From Sphingomonas sp. (lineage in GTDB: Bacteria; Pseudomonadota; Alphaproteobacteria; Sphingomonadales; Sphingomonadaceae): DNA of 35,795 bases. Position numbers and translations under genes: made by a program. Below, piece after piece: positions 14,832 through 22,656 of the stretch. Position 1 is the first letter of the stretch. Each line of letters starts with the position of its first letter. The stretch covers positions 1 through 35,795 of the forward strand of contig NZ_JAFAVR010000271.1 in assembly GCF_019242355.1 (NCBI RefSeq), in the 5' to 3' direction. Under the pieces are notes generated by a model. That model did no database searches, was not told where the DNA came from, and was given only the letters and a program-made list of their open reading frames with translations.

Positions 14832-16136
14832 CTATCGAGCCGAGGCAATCTGCTGCGGTGGCGCGGAATCCCATCCATAGACGTCGGGCAGATAGGCAAT
14901 TTGGCCGTTCTGCACCTGCGCGGTGATGTAGGTCACATAGACCGGGACGCCGCGGGGCAGCTGCACCTGAACTTCCGCATCCTGGCTCGGGGCCGCCGGC
15001 TCCTGACCCAGCAGCCACCGGCCGAGGCGCCTGGCGTCCTGCAGGCGCACGCAGCCATTACTGAGGGATCGCGCATTCTTGTCGAAATATTCCCGTTCGG
15101 GAGAATCGTGGAGGTAGATGTCCTCGCCGTTCGGGAAAGGGAACTTGAGCCTGCCCATCGAATTTTTCGGGCCCGGGTCCTGGCGGACGCGAATGTGCAC
15201 GTTGCCGGCGAGAACACCCTTCCAGTCGATCTGCGTCCAGGGCACGACCGCCGAGTCCACCGTCCAGTCGGCCATCACCTTGTATCCCTGGCGTTTCAGG
15301 TAGGCGTCGCCCTCCTTCAGGACGTTCGGTGCGGTCACCTTGCGAACCAGGTGGTCGGGCACGTTCCAGTAGGGGTTGTAGACGATGTAGCTCATGATGC
15401 TGGCGATGAGCGGGGTCGGCAGTTCGGGCTTGCCGGAGACGACCTTCATCGAGTCCACCGGGTGCCCGTTCTCATACATCGTCAGCAGCTGCGATCCTGA
15501 ATCGACGACGATGAAGCGTCCCGCTGCCGGGATCGAGCGAACGCGGTCTAGATTGGCGAGAAGGCGTGGGTCGGGCGTGAAATTGCCGGTCGCCTGCGCC
15601 TGCGCCCAGGCGGTATCGCGAAGGCTCGAATAGATCGGGTTCACGTTGGATGTGGCCGTCACGTACGCTGCGAGCGACGGCGCGGCGGCTGCGGTCAGGA
15701 GAATCTGGTCGGCGCGCGTCCCCTGCGGTGCAAGAACTCGATAAGCGTAGGACATACCCTTTGTCGGCTGCTTGATCGTCTGCACATATTCGACCCAGTC
15801 GGTGGAGAGCAGGTGGTCAGCGGATTGGATATCCATGGGATTGCCGCTTTGCGCCTGGGCTAGCGCTGCCTCTGCGCGCGCCGCGAGTGCCGGACCGCTC
15901 GGCAGGCCATCGAAGGATGCTCTGCGAAGGATGGAAACGAGCTGCGCGGTGGCGGGATCGGCGACGCCGTTCCGGAACCAGATCGGCCGGGCGTGGAAGC
16001 GGTCGTAATAACTCGCGACGGAGCTTGCGGCACTCAGACCTGGATCGCCGGGCGCAACATATTGCGCCTGAGCCATCCCGCCGGCGCCAGCGACCAACAC
16101 GCCGAGAATTGAACTCAAGCCGTTCTGAACCTTCAC
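14832..16136 (-). CDS. Periplasmic L,D-transpeptidase, YcbB-like
   Basis: A 434-aa YkuD-family enzyme that makes 3-3 peptidoglycan crosslinks or attaches proteins to peptidoglycan in the periplasm. A signal peptide is visible (ILGVLVAGAGGMAQAQ). A scaffold region follows (YYDRFHARPIWFRNGVADPA, STDWVEYVQ, YSSLRDTAWAQAQ). The YkuD domain runs from RFIVVDSGSQLLTMYENG to the catalytic HDSPE ... SLSNGCVRLQD, with nucleophile C362. The start is GTG at 16136, with GAGGGGG 7 nt upstream; the nearby ATG is out of frame. It converges on the virion cluster but is probably a host gene. A part in particle release cannot be excluded. Confidence 0.92.
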   Translation of the reverse strand: MKVQNGLSSILGVLVAGAGGMAQAQYVAPGDPGLSAASSVASYYDRFHARPIWFRNGVADPATAQLVSILRRASFDGLPSGPALAARAEAALAQAQSGNPMDIQSADHLLSTDWVEYVQTIKQPTKGMSYAYRVLAPQGTRADQILLTAAAAPSLAAYVTATSNVNPIYSSLRDTAWAQAQATGNFTPDPRLLANLDRVRSIPAAGRFIVVDSGSQLLTMYENGHPVDSMKVVSGKPELPTPLIASIMSYIVYNPYWNVPDHLVRKVTAPNVLKEGDAYLKRQGYKVMADWTVDSAVVPWTQIDWKGVLAGNVHIRVRQDPGPKNSMGRLKFPFPNGEDIYLHDSPEREYFDKNARSLSNGCVRLQDARRLGRWLLGQEPAAPSQDAEVQVQLPRGVPVYVTYITAQVQNGQIAYLPDVYGWDSAPPQQIASAR

Positions 16137-16334
16137 TATTCATCCCCCTCAACGAGACGCGCACAGCATTGCATAGTCCGGATGTGATGCGCCAGCGCAT
16201 GTGGACGGAAGATGAATCGGAAGCGGCGCGACCAGGCTTGGCTGTCCCTAAACGGCTTCCTCCCATGGCCGCTCTTGTGCTTGGCCGCAATCCGCGCATA
16301 GGCCTTCCGCCTCGTCAGCGCGGAAGGGACCTGC
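16137..16334. other. Divergent intergenic region, L,D-transpeptidase / SDR gene
   Basis: A 198-bp spacer between two divergent genes, so it must hold promoters for both. The right end carries GGAAGGGA as the SDR ribosome binding site and the left end GAGGGGG for the transpeptidase. I see no convincing sigma-70 hexamers or long inverted repeat. Confidence 0.5.
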
Positions 16335-17114
16335 ATGGACATCGAGGGAATTTCGGCAGTGGTCACCGGCGCCGCGTCGGGACTGGGCGAGGCGACTGCG
16401 CGGACGCTCGCAGCCCGCGGCGCCAAGGTCGCCGTCTTCGACCGTGACCGCGCGCGTGGCGAGGCGATTGCCGGCGACATCGGCGGTATCTTCTGCGATG
16501 TCGACGTCACCAGCGACGAGAAGGTCGCCGCCGCTTTCGCGAGGGCGCGCGAGGCGCATGGCCAGGAGCGCGTGCTTGTCAATTGCGCCGGGGTCGCGAA
16601 CGCTGCGAAGACGGTCGCCCGCGACAAGGAAACCAAGGCGCCCAAATTCTACCCAATGCAGCAGTTTGAGCTGGCCATCCAGATCAACCTCATCGGTTCG
16701 TTCCGCTGCATTGCTCATTCGGCGTTCGGAATGGTCGGACTCGATCCGCTTGACGAGGGTGAGCGCGGCGTCATCGTCAACACGGCCTCGGTTGCCGCCG
16801 AGGACGGTCAGATCGGCCAGGCTGCGTACTCAGCATCGAAGGGCGGAGTGATGGCCATGGCGCTGCCCATCGCCCGCGACCTCATGAACGACGGTGTTCG
16901 CGTGAACACCATCCTGCCCGGCGTGTTCAAGACGCCGATGGTGGCGATGATGCCGCCCAACGTGCAGGATGCATTGGGCGCTCAGGTTCCTTTCCCGAAG
17001 CGTCTCGGCCAGGCCGAGGAATATGCCCGGCTCGCCTGTTTCATGGTCGAGAATCCCTATCTCAATGCCGCTGCCGTCCGGCTCGACGGCGGCATCCGCA
17101 TGGCGCCGCGGTGA
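16335..17114 (+). CDS. Short-chain dehydrogenase, 3-hydroxyacyl-CoA dehydrogenase type II-like
   Basis: A 259-aa classical SDR with Rossmann fold. The NAD-binding TGAASGLG (residues 11-18), NCAG, Ser152 in NTASVAAEDG and Y165/K169 in YSASK are all present. The short insert DKETKAPKFYPMQQFELAIQ and IVNTASVAAEDGQIGQAAYS resemble the HSD17B10/type II 3-hydroxyacyl-CoA dehydrogenases, so oxidation of hydroxyacyl-CoA in fatty-acid or branched-chain amino-acid breakdown is likely. The C-terminal LDGGIRMAPR is typical. The CysQ gene starts on its stop codon (TGATG), although a shared pathway is not obvious. Confidence 0.9.
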   Translation: MDIEGISAVVTGAASGLGEATARTLAARGAKVAVFDRDRARGEAIAGDIGGIFCDVDVTSDEKVAAAFARAREAHGQERVLVNCAGVANAAKTVARDKETKAPKFYPMQQFELAIQINLIGSFRCIAHSAFGMVGLDPLDEGERGVIVNTASVAAEDGQIGQAAYSASKGGVMAMALPIARDLMNDGVRVNTILPGVFKTPMVAMMPPNVQDALGAQVPFPKRLGQAEEYARLACFMVENPYLNAAAVRLDGGIRMAPR

Positions 17115-17941
17115 TGGATTACGCGCGCCTCGTCGATGACCTCGCAGTCACCGCCCGCGAAGCGGGTGAAGCGATCCTGACCATCGTTCGCCGCGGCTTC
17201 GACGTCGAAGCGAAGTCCGATTCCTCCCCCGTGACAGAAGCTGACCGAGCCGCCGAGCTGGTCATCCTCGCCGCCCTCGCAAGGCTCGCGCCCGGTGTTC
17301 CGGTGATCGCCGAGGAGGAAGTCGCGGCCGGCCGCATCCCCGCCCATGGCGGCACCTTCTTCCTTGTCGACCCGCTTGACGGGACCAAGGAATTCGTCCG
17401 CGGCGGCGACGACTATACGGTCAACATCGCGCTGGTCGAGAATCGAGAGACCCGGCTAGGTGTCGTGTTCGCGCCTGCGACCGGCCGACTGCACGGCGGC
17501 CTGGTCGGCGAAGGCGCCTGGCTGGACGAGGGCGCCGGACGCCGCCCGATTCGTACGCGCCCGCTGCAGCAGCCAGCCGTCGCTGTCGCCTCCAAGTCCC
17601 ATTTCACCCAGGCCACGGCGGACTATCTCGCGCAATCCGTCGGGCTCGGCGGAAGCCATGTCAGCATCGGCTCCAGCCTCAAATTCTGCATCGTCGCCGA
17701 GGGTTCGGCCGACATCTATCCGCGTCTTGCGCCCACCAGCGAGTGGGACACGGCGGCGGGCCACGCCGTCCTGCTCGCAGCCGGCGGTAGGGTCGACGGG
17801 CCCGAGGGCGGCCCTCTGCTTTATGGCAAGCCGACCTTCCTCAATCGCGGTTTCGTCGCCACGAGCGGATGGGAGCCACCGGCGATCGCGCCTTTCCTGG
17901 AGCCATTCTCAGGTGGCGGCGACCTGCCCCAAGGCGTCTAG
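17114..17941 (+). CDS. cysQ: 3'(2'),5'-bisphosphate nucleotidase, CysQ-like
   Basis: A 275-aa inositol-monophosphatase superfamily enzyme, expected to hydrolyse PAP (3'-phosphoadenosine 5'-phosphate) to AMP during sulfate assimilation. Metal-ligand motifs are complete: VIAEEE near residue 68, D86-P-L-D-G-T-K-E-F, and E210-W-D-T-A-A-G. SDSSPVTEADRAAE is the N-terminal family motif. ATG at 17114 overlaps the SDR stop; an in-frame GTG precedes it directly. The motif KEF after DPLDGT favours CysQ over inositol-1-phosphatase. No sulfur genes are adjacent in the window. Confidence 0.87.
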   Translation: MDYARLVDDLAVTAREAGEAILTIVRRGFDVEAKSDSSPVTEADRAAELVILAALARLAPGVPVIAEEEVAAGRIPAHGGTFFLVDPLDGTKEFVRGGDDYTVNIALVENRETRLGVVFAPATGRLHGGLVGEGAWLDEGAGRRPIRTRPLQQPAVAVASKSHFTQATADYLAQSVGLGGSHVSIGSSLKFCIVAEGSADIYPRLAPTSEWDTAAGHAVLLAAGGRVDGPEGGPLLYGKPTFLNRGFVATSGWEPPAIAPFLEPFSGGGDLPQGV

Positions 17942-17944
17942 CGA

Positions 17945-18211
17945 TCACCTTGGCGCCTCCGGCCACAAGGGCGCATTGGTCCATTTCGGATCGGCATCAT
18001 CGAACCCGCCGTCCGGCCGGCCGAGCCGCAGCGCCGTCACCTGGGCGCGTGCCGCCGCCAGCCGCATGAGCAACTCGACGGCATCGGCATGATGCATGCG
18101 CCCAAGCCCAAGCTGGGACGCGATTTCCTCGGCCGCGACGAGCGTATCGGAAAGCTCCGCAAGCCATCGTGCGCGCTCCGCACTGGTCAGATCCTTTGAC
18201 ATCTCATTCAC
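17945..18211 (-). CDS. Small hypothetical protein, helical
   Basis: An 88-aa protein of unknown function, mostly alpha-helical (SAERARWLAELSDTLVAAEE, MHHADAVELLMRLAAARAQV) with a short Trp/Pro-rich tail (DPKWTNAPLWP). GTG at 18211 has GAGGG 7 nt upstream; ATG at 18202 is the alternative, and the track start at 18280 is less likely. It ends 3 bp from the convergent cysQ stop and diverges from the regulator gene. The sequence looks conserved in style (amphipathic helix plus aromatic tail), but I cannot name a family. Confidence 0.65.
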   Translation of the reverse strand: MNEMSKDLTSAERARWLAELSDTLVAAEEIASQLGLGRMHHADAVELLMRLAAARAQVTALRLGRPDGGFDDADPKWTNAPLWPEAPR

Positions 18212-18372
18212 GAACGCGCCCTCGGTAAATGTCGGGCGATCATATGAGGCGGGGGCCCTTGACGGTTCCCGTGGACGCATCCGTTGTGGAGGCGAATTTG
18301 CCTCACTTTTATCCAGAATGCGGGTTATTGCCGCGGGGCTCGGTCCCCCTTCTTCCGATGAGGTGACCCACT

Positions 18373-19287
18373 ATGGATGCGATTTCGACAGCGCCTGCTC
18401 TCGATTATTCCGATTCCCCTCCAGTTCTGATTGCCGGGTCGAGTGATGCATGCCTGATGCGGGCATCGCGGACCGTTCGGGCGCTTGGGCTCAGAATCGG
18501 CGATGCGGTCCCGATCGAGGAGGCTCCGGCCCGGCTGAGCCGGCAGGCGGCGGCCTCCGCCGTGTGGGTCGAGCTCGACGGTGAGGTTACGGACGGAACT
18601 TCGGGAACGCTGTCCGCGCTCAACCGCGATGCCGCGGACGGGCGCTACGCCGCGATCGTGTCGGCAACGCCGCCGCTGGTCGACGATCTGTTCGGAGTGC
18701 TCGACGACCAGGTCCATCTCCTCATCGACGCGGACGATGCCGAGCGCGCGTCCGCTCTGTCACTTGCCATCGCGCTTCACAGCGAGCGACACTTTGCCGC
18801 TGACGTGGCATCGGACCGCAGCGCCGAGCGCCTTCGCCAGCTGAGTGACGAGGTCGGGCGGATCGCCGCGACCCTTGCGCGGCTATCGACCGGGCCTTCC
18901 CCGGCCCTTACTGCGCCGCCGGTCCAGCAGAGCGGAGAATCGGGCGAGGTCCCGATCGAGGTGATCCGAAAGGTGATCCGCGCCCGGCGCCTGCGCAGCC
19001 GTTTCTTTCGCGACGACCTGTTCGCCGACCCCGCCTGGGACATGCTGCTGGACCTGCTGCACGCGGAGATCCAGCACTTGCGGGTCCCCGTGTCCAGCCT
19101 GTGCATCGCCGCTTCGGTCCCGGCGACGACCGCGCTGCGCTGGCTGAAGACGATGGTAAGGGAAGGCCTGTTCCTGCGCCGCGCCGACCCGCACGACGGC
19201 CGCCGCGTCTTTGTCGAGCTTGCGCCCCAGACCAGCGACGCGCTGCGCCGCTACTTCGCGGAGGTTGGCGCGGCCGCAGTGATCTAG
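18373..19287 (+). CDS. Winged-helix (MarR-type) regulator with receiver-like N-terminal region
   Basis: A 304-aa regulator. Residues ~200-300 form a winged helix-turn-helix: FADPAWDMLLDLLHAEIQHL, SSLCIAASVPATTALRWLKT (recognition helix) and EGLFLRRADPHDGRRVFVEL (wing). The first ~140 residues (PVLIAGSSDACLMRASRTVR, AASAVWVELDGEV, YAAIVSATPPLVDDLFGVLD, VHLLIDADD) look like a degenerate receiver or Rossmann-like domain without clear phospho-acceptor geometry. This architecture is one I remember from many sphingomonads. GAGGTG precedes the ATG. The targets are unknown. It may control the divergent small gene at 17945 or itself. Confidence 0.82.
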   Translation: MDAISTAPALDYSDSPPVLIAGSSDACLMRASRTVRALGLRIGDAVPIEEAPARLSRQAAASAVWVELDGEVTDGTSGTLSALNRDAADGRYAAIVSATPPLVDDLFGVLDDQVHLLIDADDAERASALSLAIALHSERHFAADVASDRSAERLRQLSDEVGRIAATLARLSTGPSPALTAPPVQQSGESGEVPIEVIRKVIRARRLRSRFFRDDLFADPAWDMLLDLLHAEIQHLRVPVSSLCIAASVPATTALRWLKTMVREGLFLRRADPHDGRRVFVELAPQTSDALRRYFAEVGAAAVI

Positions 19288-19366
19288 AGGAAGTGCCGCT
19301 TTCCGTCTGGCCGCGAGTCTGCGCTCGCTTGCGGCACAGCGCCCGGCGTGGCACGGCGGCAGGGTA

Positions 19367-19439
19367 GGGCGGTTAGCTCAGCTGGTAGAGCATCTCGTTT
19401 ACACCGAGAGGGTCGGCGGTTCGAGCCCGTCACCGCCCA
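19367..19439 (+). tRNA. tRNA-Val (anticodon UAC)
   Basis: Acceptor stem GGGCGGT/ACCGCCC pairs end to end (one G-U type pair at its base). The D-arm is TAGCTCAGCTGGTAGAGCA, the anticodon stem TCTCG/CGAGA with loop TTTACAC (anticodon TAC, reading GUA), and the T-arm contains GGTTCGAGCC. The discriminator base is A at 19439. The next bases are CGG, so CCA is added after transcription. No integrase gene or att repeat is seen next to it. Confidence 0.96.
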
Positions 19440-19501
19440 CGGTACGGTTCGAAGCGCGAAGGCCGATGCCTGCTCTTCGGTTTCATCGACGTCGTGGTTG
19501 C

Positions 19502-19684
19502 TCAGTCTGGACGCGCCGCCTGACTGGCGGATCCACCGTCGGCCTCAAGTCTCGCGAGGTCGGCATCTCCTTCCTCAGCCATTTGCAGCAGCATCGCCGC
19601 GACCTGCCGGTCCGTCGTGCTTGCCGCGAGCCGCCGGCAGCGCTCGATGCGCGCGCGGATGTTGGCCACCACGTCTTCGTCCAT
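19502..19684 (-). CDS. Small helical protein (60 aa)
   Basis: MDEDVVANIRARIERCRRLA followed by TTDRQVAAMLLQMAEEGDAD and LARLEADGG. This pattern (an RxxxCRxLA helix, TTD, then a Met/Glu-rich helix) matches small alphaproteobacterial proteins I remember as hypothetical. The ORF is on the strand opposite to spurious longer frames, and the helix pattern supports it. Function unknown. It has no strong ribosome binding site in front of ATG 19684, so expression is less certain. Confidence 0.6.
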   Translation of the reverse strand: MDEDVVANIRARIERCRRLAASTTDRQVAAMLLQMAEEGDADLARLEADGGSASQAARPD

Positions 19685-19789
19685 GGCGACAAAAAGCGCT
19701 CAGCCCCACGGCCGTTCCGGCAAATGCTCGCCGGCCCCTGCATCGGCCACCGCCTGTTGCCCCCTGGCAACAGCCGTCCGCCTCTCGCG

Positions 19790-20356
19790 TCAGAGCCCGC
19801 GAACTAGCGTTGAGGCGACCGCGATCCAGGGTGGGTTGGTCACGATTTGCTGGCGCCCACCGGCCTCGAGCGGCAGAATCTGAAGCTTGTCGGCGTCGCG
19901 GTTGATCAACCGTCCGAACAGGAAGCGTCCGGCGGCGCGCGGAACCAGCACGTCGCGGTTCATCGCTCGGCCGAAATCCTCGGTCCCCAGCATCTCGCAC
20001 CAGATCTCGTCGCCGGCGCGGTAATTGCCGATGCTCGAGGAGACCGTGACCGCCACCTCGCCGTTCTTGACTCGCGGCGGAATGACGATGGTGGCCTTGC
20101 GCGGAGCCGCCGCCCCCGATGCCCCAACCACCGCCGCGACCTTGAGCTCGGCCGGCGCCTCACCACCGCCGACGAGATCCTGCGCATCGACGCCGAGCGC
20201 GCCTGCGATGCGGTTGAGCCAGCCCACCGACACGGTGCGCGTGCCCGTTTCGAGCCTGCCAATCGTCTGCGGCGTCGTCGGCGGGTCGCAGCGCCGCGCG
20301 ACATCGTCCAGGGTCAGCCCGCGGGCCTTCCGAACATCCCGAATTCGCGTAATCAT
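19790..20356 (-). CDS. XRE-family helix-turn-helix regulator
   Basis: A 188-aa protein with an N-terminal Cro/C1-type HTH: MITRIRDVRKARGLTLDDVA, then PTTPQTIGRLETGTRTVSVG and WLNRIAGALGVD. The C-terminal ~110 residues are beta-rich (VKNGEVAVTVSSSIGNYRAG, DEIWCEMLG, NRDVLVPRAAGRFLFGRLIN), reminiscent of an S24/LexA-like domain, though I do not see the Ser-Lys protease dyad clearly. ATG at 20356 is chosen because the HTH starts at once; ATG 20374 adds six residues, and the track start is far upstream. It diverges from the DUF6456 gene across 85 bp, so autoregulation is likely. Confidence 0.82.
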   Translation of the reverse strand: MITRIRDVRKARGLTLDDVARRCDPPTTPQTIGRLETGTRTVSVGWLNRIAGALGVDAQDLVGGGEAPAELKVAAVVGASGAAAPRKATIVIPPRVKNGEVAVTVSSSIGNYRAGDEIWCEMLGTEDFGRAMNRDVLVPRAAGRFLFGRLINRDADKLQILPLEAGGRQQIVTNPPWIAVASTLVRGL

Positions 20357-20441
20357 GTTGTGCCACCTAACCATAACGGTTTCTCTCTGTCCTACAGTTT
20401 CGCCGCTGTGGCAAGCCACCCGCGACTCGAAAGGAGAAGGC

Positions 20442-20936
20442 ATGGGACGAGGGCAGCGAGATCTGGTGGTGGAACGGGCGCTCGATGCGAATCTGGAGGG
20501 GAAGGACGCTGGTCGTAGCCGCCGCGCACGCTCGGTCACGGTCAATCTTGCGGAATCGCCCCTCGGCTGGTTGTTCGCACGCGGCCTCCTGACCCAGCGT
20601 CAGTTCGATGCCGGCGAGCGCTTGCGCAGCGACTGGGAGCGGTCGCAGCTCGCCCCACGAGTCACGATGGGTTGGAACAGTGCCCCGCAATCGTCGAGCC
20701 GCGGCGGCTCTTTGCCGGCACCCGATCTTGTCGGCGCCCAGATCGATGCCAAGCGGCGTTTCCACGCTGCCGTGGACAGCGCCGGGCCAGGCCTCGCCGA
20801 TATCCTATGGCGCGTCGTCTGCGCAGGCGAGGGGATGCGCGACGCCGAAACTGCGCTTGGTTGGCCGGCGCGCGCGGGCAAGCTCGTGCTCACTTTCGCA
20901 CTCGACCGGATCGCTGATTATTACCGAATTCGCTGA
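20442..20936 (+). CDS. DUF6456 domain protein
   Basis: A 164-aa protein that matches the DUF6456 pattern: VNLAESPLGWLFARGLLTQR QFDAG, then RLRSDWERSQLAPRVTMGW, AAVDSAGPGLADILWRVVCA and LGWPARAGKLVLTFALDRIADYY. The family is a small helical DNA-binding-like fold of unknown role, common in alphaproteobacteria. The real start is ATG 20442 with AAAGGAGAAGG just upstream, not the longer track start. The first ~30 residues are basic. It pairs divergently with the XRE regulator. Function unproven. Confidence 0.85.
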   Translation: MGRGQRDLVVERALDANLEGKDAGRSRRARSVTVNLAESPLGWLFARGLLTQRQFDAGERLRSDWERSQLAPRVTMGWNSAPQSSSRGGSLPAPDLVGAQIDAKRRFHAAVDSAGPGLADILWRVVCAGEGMRDAETALGWPARAGKLVLTFALDRIADYYRIR

Positions 20937-20954
20937 TCTTGCCGTTCAAAAGAA

Positions 20955-20987
20955 AAGCGCCGTGCCCCCGGGAGAAGCACGGCGCTT
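20955..20987 (-). terminator. Terminator of the Gln/Ser-rich protein gene
   Basis: An 11-bp perfect stem AAGCGCCGTGC/GCACGGCGCTT with an 11-nt loop. On the minus strand it is followed by TTTCTTTTGAAC, so it serves the minus-strand gene at 21004. It may also weakly stop the plus-strand DUF6456 transcript. Confidence 0.8.
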
Positions 20988-21003
20988 CCGTCAGGCTGAA
21001 GCC

Positions 21004-21618
21004 TTAGATCGAGTTGTCGGAGCCCGAGCCCGAGCCTCCGGTCAGGCCGCTCGGCGAGGTACCGCTGTCCTGGTCCTCGTCGTCGAGCGCGCCCTGGCCC
21101 TGTTCCGCGAAATCCGAGCCGCCGGTCGCGTTCGCTGACGATGACTGGTCTTGCTGCTGCAGATAGTCACCCGAACCGCCGCCCTGCGAGCCGATGAAGC
21201 CCTGGTCGGAGGACTGGCCCGACGAGCCACCCTGGCTGCTTCCGCTCTGGTCGCGGGTCAGCGTGTCGCTGTCCGAACCGGACTGGGCCTGACCCTGGCC
21301 GTAGCTCTGGTTCTGGCCGCTCGAGCCCTGGCCGCTGCTGCCGATGTCGGAGCTTCCGCTCTGGCTCTGCGTCGTTCCCGATCCGATGCTGCTGTCGTTG
21401 CCGCCGATCGGCTGGCCACCGGACCCGCCGCTCATCGTCGATTGCTGGCCGAAGCTGTCGCCCTGCTGCTGGCCCTGCTGGCCGAAGGCGCTCTGCTGGT
21501 TCTGCCCGAATTCCGCCTGCTGGCCCTGCCCGAAGGCGCTCTGCTGGTTCTGCTGGCCGGTGGGTTGCTGGTTGTCCTGAATGTCGTTCGATTGGTCCTG
21601 GTTGCGTTCGTCAGCCAT
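21004..21618 (-). CDS. Disordered Gln/Ser/Gly-rich protein
   Basis: A 204-aa protein with very low complexity, rich in Gln, Ser and Gly, with no signal peptide, no Cys and no hydrophobic segment. It starts MADERNQDQSNDIQDNQQPT and contains repeated QNQQSAFGQ units and many SGQ/SSG steps. It is acidic at the C-terminus (GALDDEDQDSGTSPSG). The product is predicted to be fully disordered and may form condensates or act as a stress or hydration protein; this is inference. ATG 21618 has GAGAGGGAG upstream. It has its own terminator at 20955. Confidence 0.78.
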   Translation of the reverse strand: MADERNQDQSNDIQDNQQPTGQQNQQSAFGQGQQAEFGQNQQSAFGQQGQQQGDSFGQQSTMSGGSGGQPIGGNDSSIGSGTTQSQSGSSDIGSSGQGSSGQNQSYGQGQAQSGSDSDTLTRDQSGSSQGGSSGQSSDQGFIGSQGGGSGDYLQQQDQSSSANATGGSDFAEQGQGALDDEDQDSGTSPSGLTGGSGSGSDNSI

Positions 21619-21743
21619 TGAGAAAACTCCCTCTCCTGGCCCCATCTGCTCTGATGGCTAGAACAAGGACTTGACAGCAACCGTTCCGCACGGTCGCGAG
21701 GCGATGCGACCAACCGCTGGTCGCAAATGCCGGGCACAAAAGA

Positions 21744-21779
21744 AAAAGGCCGCCTCCCGCGAGCAGGACGCGGCCCTTT
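21744..21779 (-). terminator. Terminator of the rpsF-rpsR-rplI operon
   Basis: On the minus strand AAAGGGCCGC pairs with GCGGCCTTTT through ten pairs, including one G-U, with a 16-nt loop; TTTTCTTTTG follows. It lies 23 bp after the rplI stop. Confidence 0.78.
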
Positions 21780-21801
21780 CCGGTTCTGTTGCCGAAGGGC
21801 C

Positions 21802-22419
21802 TTAGCCCTCCTGGGCTTCGGGAGCCTCCGGCGCCGCGGCTTCGGCAGCGCCTTCCGGAGTCGCCGTCGCGCCGGGCTCGGCGTTCGGGTCGTAGGCCTC
21901 GGTAAAGCCGGCGTCGTCGCGCTCGAACATCTGCGCCATGACGTCGACGCCCTGCGCCTGGAGCTCGGCCTCTTCCGGCGAGCGGGCGACGTTGACCTTC
22001 ACCGACACCGACACTTCCGGGTGGAGAGCGATCTTCACCTCGTGCATTCCGATCGCCTTGATCGGACGGTCGAGCACGACCTGGCTCTTGGTCACCCTGG
22101 CGCCTTCGGCGTCGAGCAGGTCGACGATGTCGCGGGCGCTGACCGAACCATAGAGCTGGCCAGTGTTCGACGCCTGGCGAATGAGCTGGACCGTCTTGCC
22201 GTCGATGCCCTTCGAGGCCTTCTCGGCATCCGTGCGGCGGGAGGCGTTATCCTCCTCGATCTTCGCGCGGTTCGCTTCGAACACCTTGCGGTTGGCTTCG
22301 TTGGCGCGGAGCGCCTTCTTGTTCGGCAGAAGGTAGTTGCGGGCAAACCCGTCCTTGACCTTCACCACGTCGCCGATGGCGCCGAGCTTCTCGACGCGCT
22401 CAAGCAGAATCACATCCAT
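21802..22419 (-). CDS. rplI: 50S ribosomal protein L9
   Basis: A 205-aa bL9 protein of the large ribosomal subunit, built from an N-terminal domain (MDVILLERVEKLGAIGDVVK, FARNYLLPNKKALRA), a long linking helix (VFEANRAKIEEDNASRRTDA) and a C-terminal domain (LYGSVSARDIVDLL, VSVSVKVNVARSPEEAELQA). It is longer than the ~150-aa E. coli protein because of an Ala/Glu/Pro-rich C-terminal tail (GATATPEGAAEAAAPEAPEA), common in alphaproteobacteria. It is the third gene of the rpsF-rpsR-rplI operon, 12 bp after rpsR. Confidence 0.97.
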   Translation of the reverse strand: MDVILLERVEKLGAIGDVVKVKDGFARNYLLPNKKALRANEANRKVFEANRAKIEEDNASRRTDAEKASKGIDGKTVQLIRQASNTGQLYGSVSARDIVDLLDAEGARVTKSQVVLDRPIKAIGMHEVKIALHPEVSVSVKVNVARSPEEAELQAQGVDVMAQMFERDDAGFTEAYDPNAEPGATATPEGAAEAAAPEAPEAQEG

Positions 22420-22431
22420 GTCTGCCGCTCC

Positions 22432-22656
22432 TTACTTCACGACATAGGGAAGCAGGCCGATGTGGCGCGCGCGCTTTATCGCACGGGCCAGCTCGCGCTG
22501 CTTCTTGGAGGAGACGGCGGTGATCCGCGACGGCACGATCTTGCCGCGCTCGGATACGAAGCCCTGGAGCAACCGGACGTCCTTGTAATCGATGCGCGGC
22601 GCGTCCTTGCCGGAAAAGGGGCAGGATTTGCGGCGGCGGAAGAATGCGCGAGCCAT
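22432..22656 (-). CDS. rpsR: 30S ribosomal protein S18
   Basis: A 74-aa bS18 protein that binds 16S rRNA beside S6. [40 protein letters not shown] and [20 protein letters not shown] are complete family sequence, with the expected zinc-less Cys near the N-terminus. ATG overlaps the rpsF stop (TAATG). It is in the conserved order rpsF-rpsR-rplI. Confidence 0.98.
   Translation of the reverse strand: MARAFFRRRKSCPFSGKDAPRIDYKDVRLLQGFVSERGKIVPSRITAVSSKKQRELARAIKRARHIGLLPYVVK

Noticed and set aside
19367-19439. tRNA-Val as an attachment site for the virion cluster
   Set aside because: It lies 4.5 kb beyond the cluster with host genes between, and no integrase or repeated tRNA 3' end is visible.
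19348-19905. A 185-aa ORF starting MARRQGRAVSSAGRASRLHR
   Set aside because: This is the typical false translation of a tRNA gene followed by low-complexity sequence.
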